DNA of 64,000 bases from Oscillospiraceae bacterium (GTDB taxonomy: Bacteria; Bacillota; Clostridia; Oscillospirales; SIG627), in NCBI GenBank assembly GCA_034925865.1, contig JAYFRN010000007.1:1-64000 (forward strand), read 5' to 3'. The position numbers were made by a program, and so were the translations under genes. Below the pieces are notes generated by a model. The model saw only the letters and a program-made list of their open reading frames with translations, was not told where the DNA came from and searched no databases. Positions within the stretch are counted from its first letter, which is position 1. Each line of letters begins with the position of its first letter. Shown here piece after piece: positions 61,374 through 64,000 of the stretch.

Positions 61374-61846
61374 GTGATTCAGCCGTGAATCAAATAAGGC
61401 TTGAGCCGGTTTCAATATCGCATGCCGCTTTGATCAGTGAAGCGGAAAAAAGGATCTTCACCTCTCCATGGAGCGAAAACGATATTTTACGCCTTTGCGA
61501 AGAAATGTGTTGCACTGCAACACGTGTGATCGGCTTCTGCGCATACCTCGGAGACAGCTTTTCCGGTTACGCCACAATGTACTGCGTGGCCGGAGAAGGT
61601 CAGATAAACAACATTGCCGTTTTGCCGCAATTCAGGAGAAAAGGCGTCGGAAACGCGCTTCTCACGGAGCTTTGCGGCGCGGCGCGCCGAGCTGAGCTTG
61701 ACGTTATGTTTCTCGAGGTCAGAAGGTCGAATTTCGCCGCGATGTCTCTTTATGAAAAACACGGCTTTGTCCGGATCGGCGAGAGAAGGGGCTTTTATAC
61801 CGCACCGGTTGAGGACGCTATTTTATTAAAACGGCAATTAAAATAA
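61370..61846 (+). CDS. rimI: Ribosomal protein S18-alanine N-acetyltransferase RimI
   Basis: 158 aa GNAT. Motif A NNIAVLPQFRRKGVGNALLTEL and motif B FLEVRRSNFAAMSLYEKHGF give the RimI pattern. It sits just before tsaD, the usual rimI-tsaD neighbourhood. Its last residues (LLKRQLK-stop) are encoded by an arm of a palindromic repeat. Start at 61370 overlaps the phosphatase stop by 4 bp. Confidence 0.92.
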   Translation: MSDSAVNQIRLEPVSISHAALISEAEKRIFTSPWSENDILRLCEEMCCTATRVIGFCAYLGDSFSGYATMYCVAGEGQINNIAVLPQFRRKGVGNALLTELCGAARRAELDVMFLEVRRSNFAAMSLYEKHGFVRIGERRGFYTAPVEDAILLKRQLK

Positions 61847-61903
61847 TAGCTGTTTTATGTGACATGTGACTCACGAGCGGTGATTATTTAAATGCCGAGT
61901 TAA
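61823..61903 (+). repeat. Palindromic intergenic repeat (copy k), overlapping the rimI 3' end
   Basis: TTATTAAAACGGCAATTAAA arm inside the rimI coding end, a shortened centre (GACATGTGACTCACGAGCGG), and GATTATTTAAATGCCGAGTT. The central AGAGAGAAAA hairpin is missing. Confidence 0.75.
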
Positions 61904-61949
61904 TAAAGCTAATAAATTGCCGCATTAATTATAAAAAGGAACTCATAAA

Positions 61950-62951
61950 TTGAATATCCTCGCAATAGAAAGCTCGTGCGACGAAACGGCCGCGGCCGTC
62001 GTGGCCGACGGAAGAAGGATCATATCCAGCGTCGTGCTGTCGCAGATAGACATTCATAAAAAATATGGCGGCGTTGTGCCGGAAATTGCCTCCCGTGCTC
62101 ACACCGAGGCTGTTTCCGGTCTTGTTTCGGACGCTTTGGAACAGGCCGGAGCGACATTTGCGGATATTGAAGCCGTCGCCGCAACCGCTCAGCCGGGCCT
62201 TATCGGCGCGCTGTTGGTCGGAATGAACTTCGGAAAGGCTCTGGCGTATTCCGCGGGCAAGCCGTTCATTCCGGTCAATCATATAAGAGGTCACATCGCC
62301 GCGTCATATCTTGCGTTTCCTTCGCTTGAGCCGCCTTTTCTGGCGCTCGTCTTGTCCGGAGGGCACACATCGATGATCAAGGTCGCGGACTATACGCGTT
62401 TTGAGGTGATCGGTCACACGCGCGACGACGCGGCCGGCGAAGCCTTCGACAAGGTGGCGCGCGTTATGGGGATGCCTTATCCCGGAGGGAAGGAAATGGA
62501 CTCCGCCGCGTCGCTCGGCACTCCCGGAAAATATTCTTTTCCGTCTCCCGCGGTCAAAGATTCTCCGTTTGAATTCTCGTTTTCGGGTCTTAAAACCGCC
62601 GTCATCAACCGCCTGAACAACGATGCCCAGCGAAAGATTCCCATACAGGTTCCGGATATCGCACGTTCGTTTACAGACTCCGTTGTTTCGGCTTTAGTAT
62701 CTCGCTCGGAAAACGCGTTCAGATATACCGGATGCGGCACGCTCGTGCTGTGCGGCGGCGTATCCGCCAACAGCCATATACGATCCGCCTTCGCCTCTCT
62801 CGCGCAGAGAAAAGGTCTCCGTCTCTGCGTCCCTCCCGTATCGCTGTGCGGAGATAACGCCGCGATGATCGGAGCACAGGCCTACTATGAATTTCTCGCC
62901 GGAAATGTCGGCTCGATTTCCTCAAACGCGTCCGCTGATGCCGAAATATGA
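61950..62951 (+). CDS. tsaD: tRNA N6-threonylcarbamoyladenosine biosynthesis protein TsaD
   Basis: 333 aa with a TTG start (61950, AAAAGGAAC 8 bp upstream); the conserved NILAIESSCDETAAAV begins at the first codon, so the start is reliable. Iron-binding motif NHIRGHIAA (H-x3-H) and GGVVPEIASRAH and KTAVINRL are present. With TsaB/E it makes t6A37 of ANN-decoding tRNAs. The long-known genetic name is gcp. The region beyond its stop contains DnaA-box-like sites. Confidence 0.96.
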   Translation: MNILAIESSCDETAAAVVADGRRIISSVVLSQIDIHKKYGGVVPEIASRAHTEAVSGLVSDALEQAGATFADIEAVAATAQPGLIGALLVGMNFGKALAYSAGKPFIPVNHIRGHIAASYLAFPSLEPPFLALVLSGGHTSMIKVADYTRFEVIGHTRDDAAGEAFDKVARVMGMPYPGGKEMDSAASLGTPGKYSFPSPAVKDSPFEFSFSGLKTAVINRLNNDAQRKIPIQVPDIARSFTDSVVSALVSRSENAFRYTGCGTLVLCGGVSANSHIRSAFASLAQRKGLRLCVPPVSLCGDNAAMIGAQAYYEFLAGNVGSISSNASADAEI

Positions 62952-63036
62952 TAAAATCAGCCAGGCTTTACAACGGGATAAAACCGTTCCAATTTACAAT
63001 AAACGTTCAATAAAAAACACACCTTCGGCAAAAAAG

Positions 63037-63153
63037 TTTTCCACAGCCTGTGGAAAAGCCTGTTGAGTACGCGCTTCTATCGTGACTTTTCGATTAAAAA
63101 TCGCCATTCTGATGAATTAAGCCTGTGGAAAACCATGTGGTAATTGTGGAAAG
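63037..63153. promoter_or_regulatory. Cluster of DnaA-box-like sites between tsaD and rex
   Basis: TTTTCCACA (63037-63045), TGTGGAAAA (63049-63057 and 63124-63132), TGTGGTAAT (63136-63144) and TGTGGAAAG (63145-63153), each near the consensus TTATCCACA/TGTGGATAA. The first two form an inverted pair. Three of the five are TTTTCCACA or its complement and differ from consensus at one base. No ORF is present here. Confidence 0.65.
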
Positions 63154-63241
63154 GTTATACAGCAGGCTTAAAATAAAGGTTTACAAATATACCCGCCGGA
63201 CTTATGCGGATATCAGACAAGCATAAAAGTAAGGTGCCAAA

Positions 63242-63958
63242 ATGATGAATAATACCGAAAAACCGGCCGTTTTGCCCGATATCTCTGACACCGGCGTGAA
63301 AACGGCAAAAAAAAGCATTTCCCCGGCGGTGATCCGCCGTCTTCCGCGTTATTACCGTTATCTCGGAGAGCTTTTAAAAAACGGAATAACAAGAATTTCA
63401 TCGCGTGAGTTATCAGAGAGAATGAGCGTGACCGCAAGTCAGATACGTCAGGATCTCAACTGTTTCGGCGGCTTCGGAAAATACGGCTACGGATATGATG
63501 TGGCGCTGCTGCATGAAGCGATCGCGGAGATTCTCGGCATAAAGAATGCGTATTCAGCCGTAATAATCGGCGCGGGAAAATTAGGCAACGCGCTGGCCAA
63601 CCATTCGCTGTTTTCAAAGAGCGGGGTCAAGGTCATTGCGTTGTTTGACGTCAACCCGGAGATAATCGGCAGATCGGTTGCCGGTGTCGATGTGCTACCG
63701 ATGGATTCGCTCGAAAGCTTCTGCCGCGGCAAGAAAATAAATCTGGCGGTTCTTACGCTGCCTAAATCCGAAACCCAGGCGGCGGCCGTCCGGCTCGCGA
63801 AGCTCGGGATATACGGATTTTGGAATTTTGCGAACATGGAGCTGGCTCTTCCAGATTATCCGGATGTCAGGATAGAAAACGTTCATATAGGCGATTCGCT
63901 GATGCGCCTGTGTTATGCCATGGCAAACGGAGAAAAGGGCGAGATAATAGAAAATTAG
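63242..63958 (+). CDS. rex: Redox-sensing transcriptional repressor Rex
   Basis: 238 aa. N-terminal winged helix (ISPAVIRRLPRYYRYL...; about 26-90), then a Rossmann NAD(H)-binding fold with AVIIGAGKLGNALA and a C-terminal domain-swapped helix (NVHIGDSLMRLCYAM). Rex senses NADH/NAD+ and represses fermentation and energy genes. It follows the DnaA-box-like cluster; the DUF6062-like gene follows by 10 bp. Confidence 0.95.
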   Translation: MMNNTEKPAVLPDISDTGVKTAKKSISPAVIRRLPRYYRYLGELLKNGITRISSRELSERMSVTASQIRQDLNCFGGFGKYGYGYDVALLHEAIAEILGIKNAYSAVIIGAGKLGNALANHSLFSKSGVKVIALFDVNPEIIGRSVAGVDVLPMDSLESFCRGKKINLAVLTLPKSETQAAAVRLAKLGIYGFWNFANMELALPDYPDVRIENVHIGDSLMRLCYAMANGEKGEIIEN

Positions 63959-63968
63959 AGGATATTCC

Positions 63969-64000
63969 ATGGAAAAGATATATACAATACCCGTAAACGA
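63969..64000 (+). CDS. Start of a DUF6062-like gene (truncated by window end)
   Basis: ATG 63969 with AGAGG 8 bp upstream; the visible start MEKIYTIPVN is what I remember as the typical opening of DUF6062 proteins. It is directly after rex, probably the same transcript. Only ten codons are visible. Confidence 0.5.
   Translation, partial: MEKIYTIPVN

Noticed and set aside
6315..61903. Palindromic repeats as CRISPR array
   Set aside because: They are 60-120 bp, far apart, in both orientations, and no cas gene is present.
63037..63153. oriC
   Set aside because: No dnaA/dnaN gene is present and I saw no A+T-rich unwinding region with a DnaA-trio; I treat it as a titration or regulatory cluster.

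Overview
The window looks like a chromosomal segment of an uncultured, endospore-forming, Gram-positive Clostridia-type bacterium (Bacillota). Reasons seen in the sequence: a stage II sporulation protein R gene with a sigma-F-type promoter, RemB, DUF1836, DUF1385, DUF3810 and Rex genes, AGGAGG-type ribosome binding sites, consensus sigma-A promoters, and lipoprotein and cell-wall genes typical of that group. There are no rRNA genes, CRISPR arrays or intact insertion sequences. The genus cannot be told from the sequence alone.

Layout. 1-6.2 kb (+): a gene of unknown function, an orphan MsmX/UgpC-type sugar-ABC ATPase, cinA, and a three-gene ABC exporter. 6.4-9.2 kb (-): a visibly A+T-rich accessory islet (cupin, APH-type kinase, histidine phosphatase, GNAT) punctuated by palindromic repeats and a 44-bp direct repeat. 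9.4-16.9 kb: YbjQ, a YhfC-type protease, ribokinase, a CopZ-like chaperone between 27-bp inverted repeats, an alanine/glycine:Na+ symporter, DUF1836, and a DegT aminotransferase + Gfo/Idh/MocA oxidoreductase pair. 17-25 kb: spoIIR and a membrane partner, folA-nrdR, walJ, a coupled galactokinase/membrane-protein pair, an orphan sugar-binding lipoprotein with a LysR regulator, and a tiny gene related to transposase N-termini.

25.4-50.7 kb is a dense, nearly continuous minus-strand housekeeping block. It holds truB-dut-AI-2E transporter, cysS-cysE-pgsA-rimO-recX-recA, prmC-DUF1385-lipoprotein, hemW-lepA, smpB, rmuC and mltG, then a coupled CPBP protease / 5-FCL / DJ-1 / GNAT / tmk / TagA series, and a histidine kinase-response regulator pair. 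Short stop/start overlaps (ATGA, TAATG, TGATG) are common and imply translational coupling. 50.9-56.4 kb: remB beside a 90-bp tandem repeat, a degenerate polysaccharide deacetylase, a DUF3810 metallopeptidase, an RluA-type pseudouridine synthase and ilvE.

56.6-58.8 kb: tRNA-Lys followed by what looks like a phage remnant or domesticated cassette, made of two tail-type genes diverging from a LexA/CI-like repressor with two well-formed opposed promoters. 59-64 kb (+): galU, dCMP deaminase, LMW phosphatase-rimI, tsaD, a cluster of DnaA-box-like sites, rex and the start of a DUF6062-like gene.

The most unusual structural signal is a family of about ten 60-120-bp, two-tier palindromic repeats scattered between genes over the whole window. 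The arms carry a TTAACTCGGC core, and in complete copies the centre is an AAAGAGAGAAAA / TTTTCTCTCT hairpin.
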